NCBI GenBank assembly: GCA_025992855.1
Contig: DAJPGB010000001.1
Coordinates: 682,001-746,000 of the forward strand
Source: Coriobacteriaceae bacterium
GTDB lineage: Bacteria; Actinomycetota; Coriobacteriia; Coriobacteriales; Coriobacteriaceae
Direction of reading: 5' to 3'
DNA: 64,000 bases
In this document: one piece after another, positions 31,946 to 41,143 of the stretch
How the letters are laid out: the number at the start of each line of letters is the position of its first letter
How positions within the stretch are numbered: position 1 is the first letter of the stretch
The notes under the pieces: generated by a model
The model's input: only the letters and a program-made list of their open reading frames with translations
The model's database searches: none
What the model was told of the DNA's origin: nothing
Program-made: the position numbers and the translations under genes

Positions 31946-33208
31946 TTAGAGGCCGTACACTTCGACCATAGCTTCGCCAATGCGATGGGGCACGCCAGTG
32001 ACGAGTGCGTTGCCCATGCAGAAGGCTCGATGGCCGTCAGTCATGCCCGTATCGGTCCAGCCTTTCGGGAATCCCTGAAGCTGGTCGAGCTCGTCGGGAA
32101 CAAGACGGCGGAAACGGCCATCGGGACATTCGATGACGTGCTTGAAGCGGCTCGCTCCCGTGCCGCCTTCTCCTGTGAGGATGGTGCGGCTCGGCTTGTC
32201 GGTGGCATCCGGGAAGCTCATGGCTCCCTCGGAATACGTGTACGTAAAGCCTGTCTTTTTGTTAGTGCGCTCTTCGCGCTTGCTGCCCTTAAGGTAGCGC
32301 CAGTCGGGAAGCTTTTCGTTGGAGATGTAGAACTGCTCCGGGACATCAGCCTCGTCGACAAGCACGTCGCCAAGCACGTGGCGCTCACCGTGATAGTCCT
32401 CGGCAAAGTCGCAGGTCAGAACATGACAGCCCTGCATGACGCCAGCATTCTTGAATTGAGAGGTCTTTTGGCCGATGCCAAAACGAGTTGAGTTCTCGTA
32501 GGGGTCGGGTAAAACGTCGAGCTCGGACATCTCGTCGGGATAGATGGCGGGGAAGGCTTTAGCCATGACGCCGTTGTACATGCGATCAACGAGATCAACC
32601 TTGCCAGCGTCCTTTTCGCAGAAGATATAAACACGCTTGCGACGCTGGGGGAAACCGTATTCGGCAGAGTTGACCACGCGCCATTCGACCGTGTAGTCGA
32701 GGTCGGCAAGACAGCTTAGGATGATGGCGAAGTCGCGACCGCGTTGAGACGCGGGCGACTTGAGCAGGCGGTCGACGTTCTCAAAGAGGCCGAACTTGGG
32801 CTTCTTCATTTCGAGGAAGTGATAGATGTCCCACCAGAGGACACCCTTCTTGCCCTCGATGCCGTGTGCCTGATTGAGAGGACGCGCGACAGAGTAGTCT
32901 TGGCAGGGAAAGCCACCGACGACCATTTGCACGTCGGGGATTTTAATTTCGCCGGCTTCAGCCTGCTCCAAGACCTTATTGATATCTTCGTTGACAACGG
33001 AATCTTCGCCAAAGCGGTCCATGTAACAACGTGCCGCAAACTGACGCGCCTTGGTTCCGGGCGGTTCCCACTGGTTGGCCCAAATGGTGCGAAAGGGCCC
33101 GGCGGGGTTCATGTAGAAATCTGGATAACGAGGGTCAGCGTAGCCTTCGAGGCCCAAACGGAATCCGCCGACGCCAGCAAAAAGCTCGGCGATTTTGACC
33201 TCTGACAT
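31946..33208 (-). CDS. DNA (cytosine-5)-methyltransferase of a type II R-M system
   Basis: A 420-residue C5 methyltransferase. Motif I is AELFAGVGGFRLGL, motif IV GGFPCQDYSV with catalytic Cys102, motif VI FENVDRLLKSPASQRGRDF (ENV at 143-145), motif VIII near YGFPQRRKRVYIF, and motif X MGNALVTGVPHRIGEAM. The start at 33208 follows GGGGGAG. Length is near that of M.Sau3AI, and it is divergent from a Sau3AI-like nuclease. The target is therefore inferred to be GATC with C5 methylation, protecting host DNA. Confidence 0.92.
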   Translation of the reverse strand: MSEVKIAELFAGVGGFRLGLEGYADPRYPDFYMNPAGPFRTIWANQWEPPGTKARQFAARCYMDRFGEDSVVNEDINKVLEQAEAGEIKIPDVQMVVGGFPCQDYSVARPLNQAHGIEGKKGVLWWDIYHFLEMKKPKFGLFENVDRLLKSPASQRGRDFAIILSCLADLDYTVEWRVVNSAEYGFPQRRKRVYIFCEKDAGKVDLVDRMYNGVMAKAFPAIYPDEMSELDVLPDPYENSTRFGIGQKTSQFKNAGVMQGCHVLTCDFAEDYHGERHVLGDVLVDEADVPEQFYISNEKLPDWRYLKGSKREERTNKKTGFTYTYSEGAMSFPDATDKPSRTILTGEGGTGASRFKHVIECPDGRFRRLVPDELDQLQGFPKGWTDTGMTDGHRAFCMGNALVTGVPHRIGEAMVEVYGL

Positions 33209-33239
33209 ACACGCTCCCCCAAATCGCTGCAAATGCAAA

Positions 33240-33310
33240 GATCAAGGGTACAGAAATCGGGTTGCAAATGGAAGATCCCTTAGGGGATCTTCACGGTATA
33301 ACCCGAATTT
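33240..33310. promoter_or_regulatory. GATC-bearing nested palindrome between the R-M genes
   Basis: GAAGATCCC (33271-33279) pairs with GGGATCTTC (33284-33292). Outside this, AAATCGGGTT (33254-33263) pairs with AACCCGAATTT (33300-33310). Three GATC sites (33240, 33274, 33286) fall within 50 bases, so methylation by the neighbouring enzyme could change promoter activity. Confidence 0.6.
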
Positions 33311-33357
33311 ACAGTAGCATACGTATTAAGTCATGTCTTATTTCGAGAGGATTTGCC

Positions 33358-34863
33358 ATGTCCAAGAAGCGCCTCGACTTCAAGCGCATGCTTGACGATA
33401 CTGATTTTTCTGACCCCTCAAGCATCGAGCGCTATGCTGCCAATCTCGATGGCATGACGTTCCGCGATATTCTCGAGCTCGGTATTGCGCCGGAGGGGGA
33501 GAGTGCGCCCAAGGACTTTGGCTCCAAAAAGTACAAAGGCGGTATGGGTACTCTTATCGAGGAGCGCTACTTTGGCTACAAGGCCAATAGCGACGATCGC
33601 CCCGACTTTCCTGAGGCGGGCGTTGAACTCAAGGCCACATGCTTCGATGTTCTCAAGAACGGCCGTAAGTCTGCGGGTGAGCGTCTTGTCCTGACCATGA
33701 TTCCTTACGACCGTCCCGTTTCGCTCGACTATGACAATTCGCACCTCAAGACCAAGCTCAGCAATATCCTGCTGATTTATTACGGCCGTGATCGCTCCAT
33801 CGACAAATACGACCAGCGCATTGAGCGTGCAGTCATGGTTCGTCTGCCCGAAGAGGATATGAAGATCATTCGCGCCGACTACGAGAAAATCATTTCGTAC
33901 ATTCAGGATGGTCGCGCAGACGAGCTGTCGGAGGGCATGACCACCTACTTGGGCGCCTGCACAAAGGGCGCAACCGAAGCGACAATGTGGGTCGACCAGT
34001 ACTACGAGTACTTCAATACCGATACGGGCGAGATCGAACGCCGTCGCGCGAAGCGTCGCGCCTTTTCTCTCAAACGCTCGTACATGGACTATGTGCTTCA
34101 TACCTACGTGCTCGGTGCCCCGCGCGTTGGCGAGAGTATCGTTCAAGCTGGCGATGAGTCCATTGATTTCGAAAGTTACGTAACTGGACTTATCGAGCGT
34201 CATTACGGTGAGACCGATCGCCAAATTGCCGAACAGTATGGACTAGCGTACACGGGCAATAAGGCGCAATGGACAACGCTCGTCTATCGTATGCTCGGAA
34301 TCAAAAACAATGCTGCCGAGGAATTCGTCAAGGCAGGCATTTCCGTCCGAACCGTTCGAGTTAACAACAGGGGGCACATCGAGCAGGCTATGTCGTTCCC
34401 GCCGTTTGAGTTCAAGCGTTTGATTGAGGAAGACTGGGAAACGTCGCCTTTTCATGCGTGCCTTGAGACCAATCGCTTCTTCTTCGTTGTGTTTCGCGAG
34501 GACCACGATGGCGTGCTGCGTCTCGACCGTTGTTTGTTCTGGGCGATGGGAGAAAACGAAATCGAAGGTCCTGCGAAAGCTTGTTGGGATGAGACGCGAA
34601 AGGTAATACGTGAGGGCGTTGAGCTCAATCCGTATCGGGATGCGAGCGGAAAGCTCAAAGTGACTAACAATCTGCCCGGTATGGCGGACAACCCAATTGT
34701 TCACGTTCGCCCGCATACGTCAAAAGCGGCTTACAAGTTTGCCGATGGAACAGAGATCGGTGACATCGCAAGGAATGCTTGCGAACTGCCCGACGGGCGC
34801 TGGATGACGAAGCAATCGTTCTGGTTCAACAAGGGCTATCTGGAGCACATTCTGGGGCTGTAG
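33358..34863 (+). CDS. Sau3AI-like type II restriction endonuclease (MutH fold)
   Basis: A 501-residue nuclease. The N-terminal half contains the MutH/Sau3AI block GGMGTLIEERYFGYKANSDDRPDFPEAGVELKAT. The metal-binding set is Asp83...Glu90-Leu-Lys92, and a Glu in LIEERYFG is also conserved. The C-terminal half should be the second, non-catalytic MutH-like domain that recognises DNA in Sau3AI (489 residues). It is divergent from a C5 methyltransferase. The predicted cleavage site is GATC, inferred from family. The ATG at 33358 follows GAGAGG; the longer upstream reading is not needed. Confidence 0.88.
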   Translation: MSKKRLDFKRMLDDTDFSDPSSIERYAANLDGMTFRDILELGIAPEGESAPKDFGSKKYKGGMGTLIEERYFGYKANSDDRPDFPEAGVELKATCFDVLKNGRKSAGERLVLTMIPYDRPVSLDYDNSHLKTKLSNILLIYYGRDRSIDKYDQRIERAVMVRLPEEDMKIIRADYEKIISYIQDGRADELSEGMTTYLGACTKGATEATMWVDQYYEYFNTDTGEIERRRAKRRAFSLKRSYMDYVLHTYVLGAPRVGESIVQAGDESIDFESYVTGLIERHYGETDRQIAEQYGLAYTGNKAQWTTLVYRMLGIKNNAAEEFVKAGISVRTVRVNNRGHIEQAMSFPPFEFKRLIEEDWETSPFHACLETNRFFFVVFREDHDGVLRLDRCLFWAMGENEIEGPAKACWDETRKVIREGVELNPYRDASGKLKVTNNLPGMADNPIVHVRPHTSKAAYKFADGTEIGDIARNACELPDGRWMTKQSFWFNKGYLEHILGL

Positions 34864-34919
34864 CGTTTTGGGATTGTTTAACGATCGAGCTCCTGCTCCT
34901 CAATGCCTCGATGTCATCT

Positions 34920-35606
34920 CTACAAATAAATCCCCTCACCGAGCTGCTTGTGGAACTCGGCGTGATGGTCGCGTGCCCAAGTAAAGAGTGCCTGGTCAAA
35001 GTCGGTGCGCGTGGCCGGGACGCCAAAGACGCCGGCAACTTCGACACGCACAAACTCCAGTGCCGGCAGCTTGTTGATGGCGGTGAGGGCAAACGGGGAC
35101 GTGGGTTCTTCGAACAGATAGTGGCTGCCTTGCAGCGCGTCGCAACTGGTGCACGTGTTGCCGAGCGACGGGGCTTTGGAGGCTCGTGCGCCTACGGGTT
35201 TGTAGCCACAGCGCTTAGAAAGATAGTCGCGGATCTCGCCCGGGACGCAGCCAAGAGCGGGAACAATGGCGAGCGCGTTGGCATTGGCCGTGTCGATGGT
35301 AATGTGCCCGGCTTCGTTGGGCGCGTGCGCAATGGCGATGCCCTTGCCGTCATCGGTTCGATAGGGAATGCCGAAGGCCGCGACCGAGGTCCCTTTGTGA
35401 CACTTCCAGCACTCGCGCTTGCCCAGTACTAGATATATATACGGCGCTGAGGGGTCGGATCGGTCAACACCGGGCAGCCACTCGGCAAAGGGCTCGGGGT
35501 TGACGCCGCTGGGTACATACCAGATCTTCTTGGTCCGGTCCCATTTGGCGCCCAGCGCCTTGGCTTCTTCTTTGTGCGAAAAGGGGACATCGAGCTCGGT
35601 GCGCAT
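34920..35606 (-). CDS. DUF5710-domain protein with a zinc-ribbon-like Cys set
   Basis: A 228-residue protein starting at 35606 with AAGGAG six bases upstream. Residues ~1-45 (DVPFSHKEEAKALGAKWDRTKKIWYVPSGVNPEPFAEWLP) match DUF5710, a small domain found in DNA-primase-like and mobile-element proteins. Further on are CWKC (after GKRE) and CTSC pairs, suggesting one zinc site split across ~90 residues. The function is unknown. Its convergent position beside the restriction gene suggests it travels with the accessory block. Confidence 0.72.
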   Translation of the reverse strand: MRTELDVPFSHKEEAKALGAKWDRTKKIWYVPSGVNPEPFAEWLPGVDRSDPSAPYIYLVLGKRECWKCHKGTSVAAFGIPYRTDDGKGIAIAHAPNEAGHITIDTANANALAIVPALGCVPGEIRDYLSKRCGYKPVGARASKAPSLGNTCTSCDALQGSHYLFEEPTSPFALTAINKLPALEFVRVEVAGVFGVPATRTDFDQALFTWARDHHAEFHKQLGEGIYL

Positions 35607-35895
35607 GGCGGCTCCTTGGTGCTGCAGGTGCAAGTGGCTCAAGGATACCGCAGGGCGCAGACATCGCGGCGTTTTGCTGAGAAGTTGCGGTGCGGACTGA
35701 TTGGTTATGCCGATGGATAGATCGGCAAGTAGATGGTTGGCTTTTGGCCAGTTGGGCGGTTGGAGCAGCTTGCGGCGCAGTTTTGTGCCTGGCTATTGTT
35801 GATGTTGGGGTATTGAATTTGTTTGGCTGCCATTCGTCAGGTAAATTGATGCTACGTTGCGATGACGGTTGGAACTGCCAGCGGATTTGGCGACA
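35607..35895. other. Gene-free stretch between DUF5710 gene and tRNA-Val
   Basis: About 290 bases hold the promoter side of the DUF5710 gene. The stretch ends in an AT-richer region containing TAAATTGATGCTACG. No open frame with a ribosome site, and no integrase remnant or copy of the tRNA end, is visible. Confidence 0.5.
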
Positions 35896-35933
35896 TAAAA
35901 CAAAACAGCTCAGAGGACATAGCCTCTGAGCTG
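35896..35933 (-). terminator. Terminator of tRNA-Val
   Basis: CAGCTCAGAGG (35906-35916) pairs perfectly with CCTCTGAGCTG (35923-35933). On the minus strand TTTTGTTTT follows. Confidence 0.85.
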
Positions 35934-35941
35934 CGAACATT

Positions 35942-36016
35942 TGGTGGGCGTTAGAAGATTTGAACTTCTGACCTCTTCCGTGTCAGGGAAGCGCTCTCCC
36001 CCTGAGCTAAACGCCC
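35942..36016 (-). tRNA. tRNA-Val (anticodon GAC)
   Basis: A 75-base cloverleaf with encoded CCA. The acceptor stem is GGGCGTT/AACGCCC, with D-arm TTTAGCTCAGGGGGAGAGC. The anticodon stem is CTTCC/GGAAG with loop CTGACAC, giving GAC. The T-arm is CAGAAGTTCAAATCTTCT-like. All arms pair well. Its 3' end faces the accessory block at 29.4-35.6 kb, the usual side for island insertion. Confidence 0.95.
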
Positions 36017-36305
36017 GATCAAGGGTGCGCAAGCGCGCAAGGGATAATATAACGGAGCCTGAACTCGGTGGCAAGAACATTTTTAAAAATCGCTTACATT
36101 GTGGAATTCGGGGGCTTTGTCATATCCATTTCAAAAGAGCCCGCTGCCGCGATTTGGCTGTCGCATAATGCAAGGCCATTGCGGTATCGAGCTATGGAAA
36201 GACGCCTGCGGAATTGTCCTACCGATAAACGGACAAGCCTCCAGCTGGTGCCTTCGCCGTGGTAAGGTAAGCCGAATTGTTTCCAGGCTGCTTCGAGGGA
36301 GTGGA

Positions 36306-37328
36306 ATGAGCAAAGAGCGTGTCGAGCAGGTCGAAGGCGCAGGGGCTTCGGTGCCGATGACCGATATATCGAACATTGATGTGCCCGAGGGCACCGATGA
36401 GCTCAGCCGTAGCACCCGCCGCGCTTGGCGCGAGCGCCTGAACAGCGCTTCGACGCGCAAGATGATCACGGGCGTCTTGGCTACGCTGGTGGGCGGTTCG
36501 TTTTGGGGCTTCTCGGGCACCAGCGCGAGCTTTCTGTTCGATACCTACCACGTCGACACCTTGTGGCTTATGAGCGTGCGTCAGATTCTCGCCGGTCTAC
36601 TCTTTATGGCCGTGGTTGTTACGCGCGACCGCGAGCGCCTGATTAAGCTCTGGACCACACCCGCCGATCGCAAGCAGCTGCTGCTCTTTACCGCCTTTGG
36701 TCTGCTGTTCAACCAGTTTTGCTATCTTTCGGCCGTGCGCCTGACGAACGCCGGAACCGCGACGGTGCTCCAGTGCCTGCAGCTCGTTATCATCATGGGC
36801 TACACCTGCGTGACCGATCGCCGCAGGCCGCGTACTCGCGAAGTTATCGGCATTGGCCTGGCTCTGGGTGGAACCTTTTTAATCGCCACCGGCGGCGACC
36901 CCACCAGCCTGAATATCTCGCCGCTTGGCCTGGCAGCAGGTCTTATGTGTGCGGTCAGCGCCACGTGTATGGCGGTGATTCCCGCCAAGATCCTGCCCGA
37001 ATACGGCAGCCCCATCGTCACGGGCTCGGCAATGCTCACGGCGGGCGTGGTCTCGTGCGTCTTCGTGCAGCCTTGGGCGCATATGCCGGCACTCGACGCT
37101 GCCGGCGTCGAGGCGCTCGCGGTATTCGTGGTTATCGGCTCGTTTTTTGCTTACATGCTCTATATGCAGGGCGTTAAGGACATCGGCTCGGTGCGTGCGA
37201 GCCTCATCGGAACTGTGGAGCCGGTTTCGGCGACCATCACCAGCGCCGTTATGCTGGGCACGGTGTTTTTGCCGACCGACCTTATCGGCTTTGCCATGAT
37301 CATCGTGATGATGTTCCTCACGGTGTAG
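36306..37328 (+). CDS. DMT-superfamily (EamA) transporter
   Basis: A 340-residue membrane protein with a ~50-residue charged cytoplasmic N-terminus (MSKERVEQVEGAGASVP...) followed by about ten membrane segments in two EamA repeats (GGSFWGFSGTSASFLFD; SFFAYMLYMQGVKDIGSVRASLIGTVEPVSA). The ATG at 36306 has GGGAGTGGA upstream. Its substrate is unknown; amino acids or small metabolites are typical. The N-terminal extension is longer than usual. It appears to be a single-gene transcript. Confidence 0.85.
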   Translation: MSKERVEQVEGAGASVPMTDISNIDVPEGTDELSRSTRRAWRERLNSASTRKMITGVLATLVGGSFWGFSGTSASFLFDTYHVDTLWLMSVRQILAGLLFMAVVVTRDRERLIKLWTTPADRKQLLLFTAFGLLFNQFCYLSAVRLTNAGTATVLQCLQLVIIMGYTCVTDRRRPRTREVIGIGLALGGTFLIATGGDPTSLNISPLGLAAGLMCAVSATCMAVIPAKILPEYGSPIVTGSAMLTAGVVSCVFVQPWAHMPALDAAGVEALAVFVVIGSFFAYMLYMQGVKDIGSVRASLIGTVEPVSATITSAVMLGTVFLPTDLIGFAMIIVMMFLTV

Positions 37329-37477
37329 CTGGCGCCGCCGCCAAGACAGAAAAGGTGTTGTGCCACATTTTCGCCAATTGATGTCCGTGTCTGGAGTTTA
37401 GCTGTCGATGCTCAAAATGCCATAAACTAGTAACGTTATGGACTTTTTCATTGCGACTCAATTGCGAGGATTTCTTT

Positions 37478-39799
37478 ATGGCTGGTAATCACTTTAAGGG
37501 CAGCGATAGCGGCCGTCCTGCAGTTCCGCCGCGTCCGAACGGGGCTGGTAAGGCCGGCACGCCGGGCGGCGCTGGACAGGGCGGTTCCGGTAAGCGCGTG
37601 TCCCCGGGCGAGACGGCGATGTTTACCGCTCTGTACGAGCAGTCTCAAAAGGCAAAAAAGACCGGCCGTGCAAGAGGGAATGTCTTTGCGGGCGGTGCAA
37701 CCTCCACGTCGCAGCCGAGCGGGGCTCCTTCGGTACCCGCGAACAACGCAGGTGCTGCCAACACCGCGAATGCCGCCGGCAACATTAATGCCGGCAATGC
37801 CGCCAACAATACTCCCTCTGCCGGTGGCGCGGGGCTTACGGGTAACCTTGGTACGATCTATACGGGTGCCTCTGAGACCGGCACGTTCGCCCGTTTGGAA
37901 GATAACGGTGCCGAGTTTAAGGGCTCCGGTTCCAAGGAAGATTATTACGATTTTGGCCTGAACTATGGCAACGACGCTTCGTCGAGCTCAACCTCGGACG
38001 GCCTGGTCCGTCATCGCCATCGCAAGGGCGAGCGCAAGAAGCGCCACACTGGCGCCATTGTCGCCGCCGTAGTCGCGGTGCTGCTCGTTGCGCTTGGCGC
38101 AAGTGGCTTTATGCTGCTCAACTCGGCAAAGACCGTAAAGAGCGAAGCGAAGGAAGCCGTCGAGATTGTCGGCGGCCTTAAGGACAAGGTCACGTCGGGC
38201 GATTTTTCGACGCTGCCCGACGACGCGAAGAAGATCGACGAGCTCTGCGATAGCATGAAGGCGGAGACCTCGAGCCCGCTGTGGACGGCGGCTTCGTTTA
38301 TTCCGGTGTACGGTAGTGACATCAATGCGGCCCGTACCATGATCGACGCTCTGTCCGATGTCTCGAGCAATGCGCTGGTTCCCATGGCCGACAACCTTTC
38401 GCAGGCCACGCCCGGCAAGCTGTTCCAGGACGGCATGATCAACGTCTCTGCGCTGCAGGCGGTCGCCGATTCGCTTTCTGATAGCTCGAAGGTGTTCAAG
38501 AGCGCCAACGAGAAGATCCAGGGCATTGGCGATACGCATATTTCCCAGGTGACCGAGCTGGTCGATAAGGCCAAGGATGGCTTTGCCACCCTCAGCGGCG
38601 CGGTCGATGCAGCGGAGAAGGTCGCCCCCGTCCTTCCCCAGATGCTCGGCGCCAACGGCCAGACGCGTCATTATCTTGTGCTCGCGATGAGCAATGTCGA
38701 GATCCGCGCCTGCGGCGGTTTCCCCGGTTCTCGCGGCGTGATGTCGGTGACTGACGGTAAGCTCGAACTGGGCGATTTTGTCAAAGTCGACATGATGAAA
38801 GAGCCTTTGAGCCCGCTTCCCATCACCGATGAAGAGGCAAACTTATTCACGACCGGATGGGGCCTGACCGGATTCAACACGCTCGGATACACGATGGGCG
38901 ACGTTACGATGACGCCTGATTATCCGCGTGCGGCTCAGCTTGCCAGCGATATGCAGAAGGCCATTGTCGGAGATGACATCGACGGCGTATTTGCAGTCGA
39001 TCCGGTATTTTTGCAGTATATGCTCGGCGTTGTAGGCGGCACACAGCTTCCTGACGGCACCGTCGTTGATGGAAGCAACGCTGCGAAGGTGCTGCTGCAC
39101 GATATTTATTGGAATTACCCGGTAGAGGAACAGGACGCCATTTTTGCGGCGGTTGCCGGATCAGCTTTTAACAAGATCGTGGACGAACTGGGCTCCAGCG
39201 ATATTACTAAGATTGCTGCCGCCATCGAAAAGGGTGCTTCCGAGGGTCGCATCCTCATGTATTCGAGAAACGATAACGAGGAAAAGGCCGCGAAGGCTCT
39301 TGGAATATCGGGCGCCCTCCAAACCGATACGTCGGAGGCTCCGATCTTGGGCGTCTATGTGAACAACTACAGCTATTCAAAGATGGATTGGTTCCTCGAT
39401 AAGCGAGTCACCATCGATTCTTCGGTTGAAAATGCCGATGGCTCGACGACGTATCGAGTGACCACCTCGCTCAAGAACACGATGACCCCCCAGGAGAAGG
39501 CCGAGATGCCTGGTTATTTCCAGGGCCATAACGGCATTAGCCAGGATATTGATGATGAGGTGCTGAGGCTTTATCTCTATGCTCCTGCGGGAGGCAGCAT
39601 TTCGGACATTAAGACTTCGGGCTCCGGTTCTATCGAGATGAACGAAGCGACGCACGATGGCTTGAAGGTTGCATGGGGCGGTGTCCACATGCTTCTTGGA
39701 CAAGACATAAAGGTCGAGTACACGGTCACGACTTCGAAGGACTCTGGGCACAAAGAGCTTAAGGTTCGTACCACGCCAACCGCTCAAACGTTCGAATAG
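37478..39799 (+). CDS. DUF4012-domain membrane-anchored surface protein
   Basis: A 773-residue protein. Residues ~1-110 are a low-complexity Gly/Ala/Asn/Pro region with tandem ANNAGAANTANAAGN-like stretches. A Lys/Arg-rich patch (RHRHRKGERKKRH) and one membrane segment (IVAAVVAVLLVALGASGFMLL, ~200-220) follow. The outside part carries DUF4012 (SNVEIRACGGFPGSRGVMSVTDGKL block), a domain of gram-positive surface and polysaccharide-locus proteins. The cytoplasmic N-terminus and single anchor imply type II topology. The ATG at 37478 follows GCGAGGA. It lies 12 bases before glmM, so the pair may be co-transcribed and linked to cell-wall precursor supply. Confidence 0.82.
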   Translation: MAGNHFKGSDSGRPAVPPRPNGAGKAGTPGGAGQGGSGKRVSPGETAMFTALYEQSQKAKKTGRARGNVFAGGATSTSQPSGAPSVPANNAGAANTANAAGNINAGNAANNTPSAGGAGLTGNLGTIYTGASETGTFARLEDNGAEFKGSGSKEDYYDFGLNYGNDASSSSTSDGLVRHRHRKGERKKRHTGAIVAAVVAVLLVALGASGFMLLNSAKTVKSEAKEAVEIVGGLKDKVTSGDFSTLPDDAKKIDELCDSMKAETSSPLWTAASFIPVYGSDINAARTMIDALSDVSSNALVPMADNLSQATPGKLFQDGMINVSALQAVADSLSDSSKVFKSANEKIQGIGDTHISQVTELVDKAKDGFATLSGAVDAAEKVAPVLPQMLGANGQTRHYLVLAMSNVEIRACGGFPGSRGVMSVTDGKLELGDFVKVDMMKEPLSPLPITDEEANLFTTGWGLTGFNTLGYTMGDVTMTPDYPRAAQLASDMQKAIVGDDIDGVFAVDPVFLQYMLGVVGGTQLPDGTVVDGSNAAKVLLHDIYWNYPVEEQDAIFAAVAGSAFNKIVDELGSSDITKIAAAIEKGASEGRILMYSRNDNEEKAAKALGISGALQTDTSEAPILGVYVNNYSYSKMDWFLDKRVTIDSSVENADGSTTYRVTTSLKNTMTPQEKAEMPGYFQGHNGISQDIDDEVLRLYLYAPAGGSISDIKTSGSGSIEMNEATHDGLKVAWGGVHMLLGQDIKVEYTVTTSKDSGHKELKVRTTPTAQTFE

Positions 39800-39811
39800 G
39801 ATAAGTAAGAT

Positions 39812-41143
39812 ATGAAGTACTTTGGCACCGACGGCTTTCGCGGTGAGGCCAACGTTGGGCTGACGGTAGAGCACGCTTATAAGATTGGCCGTTTTGTGGG
39901 CTGGTATTACGGCGCCAACCGCGGGACCAAGGCGCGCGTGATCGTGGGCAAGGATACGCGTCGCTCGAGCTATATGTTCGAGGCGGCGCTGGTGAGCGGC
40001 TTGGTCGCGAGCGGCGCGGACGCCTACATGCTGCACGTGATCCCGACGCCGGGCGTGGCGCATCAGACCGTGGAGGGCTGCTTCGATTGCGGCATCATGA
40101 TCAGTGCGAGCCACAACCCGTTTTGCGATAACGGCATTAAGCTCGTCAACAGCGACGGCTATAAGATGGACGAGGACGTGCTGGAGCTCATCGAGGATTA
40201 CATCGATGGCAAGAGCGAAGTGCCGCTGGCCACGGGCAACCACATCGGTGCCACGGTGGACTACATGCAGGGTCGCAACCGCTATATTGCCTCGCTCATT
40301 GCAAGTGCGAACTTTTCGCTGCAGGGCGTCAAGATCGGTCTCGACTGTGCCAACGGCTCGGCATCCTCGGTGGCCAAGCCGGTGTTCGACGCGCTGGGTG
40401 CCGACGTACGCGTGATTAACGCCGCGCCCGATGGCTTTAACATCAACGTCGACTGCGGCTCCACGCATATGGAGCGCCTGCAGCGCCACGTGGTGGAGCA
40501 GGGCCTGGACGTGGGCTTTGCCTACGACGGCGATGCCGACCGCTGTTTGGCCGTGGACGAGCGCGGTCGCGTGGTCGACGGCGACCAGGTCCTGTACGTG
40601 TGCGGCGTGTACCTGAACAAGCACGGTCGCCTTTCGGGCGGTACCGTGGTGCCGACGATCGCCAGTAACTTTGGCCTGATCAAGTCGTTGGAGCTTGCCG
40701 GTCTGAGTGCCGTGACCAGCGGCGTGGGCGACCGTCATGTGTATGCCAAGATGCGCGAGGGCGGCTACAGCCTGGGCGGCGAGCAGACGGGCCACACGAT
40801 CTTTGGCGATATCGAGCGCACGGGCGACGGCATTATGACCTCGCTGCGCGTGATGGAAGTGATTCGTGCCGAGCGCGAGACGCTCTCGCAGCTCACGGCT
40901 CCGTGCAAGCTGTTGCCGCAAGCGCAGGTTGCCGTGCGCGTGGCGGACAAGGACGCCGCGCTGGGTAACATGGGCGTGCAGGCCGCCATTGCCGAGGCCG
41001 AGGCGTCGCTGGCGGGTGAGGGCCGCGTGCTGGTGCGCAAGAGTGGAACCGAGTCGGTGATCCGCGTGCTGGCTGAGGCTCCGGACCAATCGGCCGCCGA
41101 CGCCGCCATGAAGCGCATCGCCAACGCGCTGGAAGCTTTATAG
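39812..41143 (+). CDS. glmM: Phosphoglucosamine mutase GlmM
   Basis: A 443-residue enzyme converting glucosamine-6-phosphate to glucosamine-1-phosphate for UDP-GlcNAc. Features are MKYFGTDGFRGEAN at the N-terminus, the phosphoserine Ser100 in ISASHNPFCDNGIK, the metal loop DGDADRCLAVDE, the sugar loop GGEQTGH, and the phosphate-binding VRKSGTESVIRVLAE near the C-terminus. Length matches the family. It starts 12 bases after the DUF4012 gene. Repeat family A copy 2 begins immediately at its stop codon. Confidence 0.95.
   Translation: MKYFGTDGFRGEANVGLTVEHAYKIGRFVGWYYGANRGTKARVIVGKDTRRSSYMFEAALVSGLVASGADAYMLHVIPTPGVAHQTVEGCFDCGIMISASHNPFCDNGIKLVNSDGYKMDEDVLELIEDYIDGKSEVPLATGNHIGATVDYMQGRNRYIASLIASANFSLQGVKIGLDCANGSASSVAKPVFDALGADVRVINAAPDGFNINVDCGSTHMERLQRHVVEQGLDVGFAYDGDADRCLAVDERGRVVDGDQVLYVCGVYLNKHGRLSGGTVVPTIASNFGLIKSLELAGLSAVTSGVGDRHVYAKMREGGYSLGGEQTGHTIFGDIERTGDGIMTSLRVMEVIRAERETLSQLTAPCKLLPQAQVAVRVADKDAALGNMGVQAAIAEAEASLAGEGRVLVRKSGTESVIRVLAEAPDQSAADAAMKRIANALEAL

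Noticed and set aside
35942..36016. Integration site (att) at tRNA-Val
   Set aside because: No second copy of the tRNA 3' end was seen at the far side of the accessory block, and no integrase gene is present.
29330..36016. Prophage
   Set aside because: No phage structural, lysis or integrase genes; the R-M and AlbA_2 genes alone do not support it.
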